Origin: Salpingoeca rosetta
Lineage: Eukaryota > Opisthokonta > Choanoflagellata > Craspedida > Salpingoecidae
NCBI RefSeq assembly: GCF_000188695.1
Contig: NW_004754902.1
Coordinates: forward strand, 292,817-310,316
Length of the DNA: 17,500 nt
Direction of reading: 5' to 3'
A program made the translations under genes and the position numbers. The notes beneath the pieces are model-generated. The model saw nothing but the letters and a program-made list of their open reading frames with translations. It was not told the origin of the DNA and did not search any database. This document shows, in pieces, positions 16,705-17,500 of this stretch. The first letter of the stretch is position 1; every line of letters begins with the position of its first letter.

Positions 16705-17500
16705 GTCGACGCGGCAACACGTACGCTTGCACAACACAGGCTTCCTCAGTTCCTGTCCGATGTGTCGACAAGCAAAGGGGGATGGGAGCGAACAATAAGC
16801 GGTGAGAGATGCTTGCGAGGATGTCGACAAGTCGACCCAGACCGGCACGAAGACATATCACTCACGCGTTAAGTGTGTAAGCTTGAACGAGTGTAGAACA
16901 CACACTGCAAAACAGGCGAGGGTGCAAACAGAGGGCAACGTACCTCTGTACCTTCGCTTCAGGGCACTGTGGATGGAGCGTTTGATGTGTTCTGTTGATG
17001 AGGTGGTGAGAGTTGTAGAGTTGTTCTTCTGTAGGTGTTGAGAGGAGGCAGACAACGACAACAAGGGTATGCCGAAGGGCGTGAAGCGCTGAAGTGAGTG
17101 CTTACCCGTTTCCGGCCACCCCTTCACTGTAGTTGGAAGGGAGGAAGGATCGACAAGCAAAAAAGTGGCGACGTGACTGTGACCATGACAAAAAAGGTTC
17201 AACGGAACAGTGGCGCTCTGTTACTTGTAATTGATGTGTCGAAACATTGACATTTATGGTGGCATTGCCAGCCAAGTTTTTGTCCTTTCGACACACAAAG
17301 CCCTTCCATTCATTCAACAACAGCTCTGCAAAGATTCGTGCGTTGCTGTGTTCTCGAAAGAACAACGGTTAATTGATTGATTGTGAATGGTTTGGGTTTA
17401 TGAGTCGAACTGATGGGAGGCAAAGAACGAGGGCGCGCGCGTGTGTGTGTATGTGTGTGTGTGTGTGTGGGGGGGGGGACTTGTCTCTGTCTGGTGTGCA
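16705..17500 (-). promoter_or_regulatory. Upstream region with candidate 5' UTR exons of the Gln/Pro-rich gene
   Basis: Minus-strand splice-like sites are present: a donor AAACGG|GTAAGC ending an exon at 17106, an acceptor CACCTACAG before 17028, a donor ACAGAG|GTACGT after 16944, and an acceptor ATCGGACAG before 16752. The middle exon carries an in-frame TGA relative to the ATG at 16704, so these would be 5' UTR. In another frame the middle exon reads STEHIKRSIHSALKRRYR, which looks protein-like, so an alternative coding use is possible. A TG tract and a G10 run (about 17440-17479) lie at the window end. Confidence 0.35.

Noticed and set aside
16705..16848. N-terminal extension of the Gln/Pro-rich frame to a GTG at 16848
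   Set aside because: It has no ATG, and a splice acceptor and probable 5' UTR occur in this stretch. The ATG at 16704 has a good context.
17102..17365. Minus-strand frame of 87 codons near the right edge
   Set aside because: It begins at TTG rather than ATG and ends exactly in a GTAAGC donor, so it is more likely an untranslated exon than a gene.

Overview
This window reads as nuclear DNA of a flagellated unicellular eukaryote, most likely a choanoflagellate or a close holozoan relative. The basis is GC-rich coding sequence, 17 assignable spliceosomal introns with GT-AG ends and consistent phase, very abundant CA/TG dinucleotide repeats confined to introns and intergenic DNA, and homologues of two animal gene families (makorin and the ciliary protein ERICH3). 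The species-level assignment is inference. There is no bacterial gene organisation, mobile element, rRNA, tRNA or CRISPR that I can support.

Three protein-coding genes lie head to tail on the minus strand. From right to left they are: (1) 16704-14386, an uninterrupted 772-residue Gln/Pro-rich protein that I do not recognise, preceded by probable 5' UTR exons up to about 17.1 kb; (2) 13704-9780, a nine-exon makorin-type RING E3 ubiquitin ligase of 660 residues, with CCCH fingers, the makorin Cys-His segment, a C3HC4 RING, a final CCCH finger and two PAM2-like motifs in its linker; (3) 9041 to beyond position 1, a ten-exon (incomplete at its 3' end) homologue of glutamate-rich protein 3 (ERICH3). 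It has the family's N-terminal motif, the DUF4590 domain split over two exons, and a huge Glu/Asp-rich exon of 3781 nt. All exon joins were chosen by hand, and the phases agree at all 17 coding junctions.

Non-coding DNA: 9042-9779 holds the makorin 3' region and ERICH3 5' region, with a probable 5' UTR intron and a uORF. 13705-14385 separates gene 1 from makorin and holds small repeats and a C13 tract. 16705-17500 holds candidate upstream exons of gene 1 and a terminal TG/G tract. Introns are dominated by simple repeats. On the sense strand a UG-rich tract lies just downstream of the 5' splice site in 13 of the 17 introns. That is the most unusual genome-level pattern here.

The three genes have no evident joint pathway. 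ERICH3 suggests cilium/flagellum biology and makorin suggests ubiquitylation coupled to RNA and poly(A)-binding protein. The most useful observations are the ERICH3/DUF4590 identification outside animals with a candidate Cys/His metal site, the paired PAM2-like motifs in makorin, and the splice-site-linked UG repeats.
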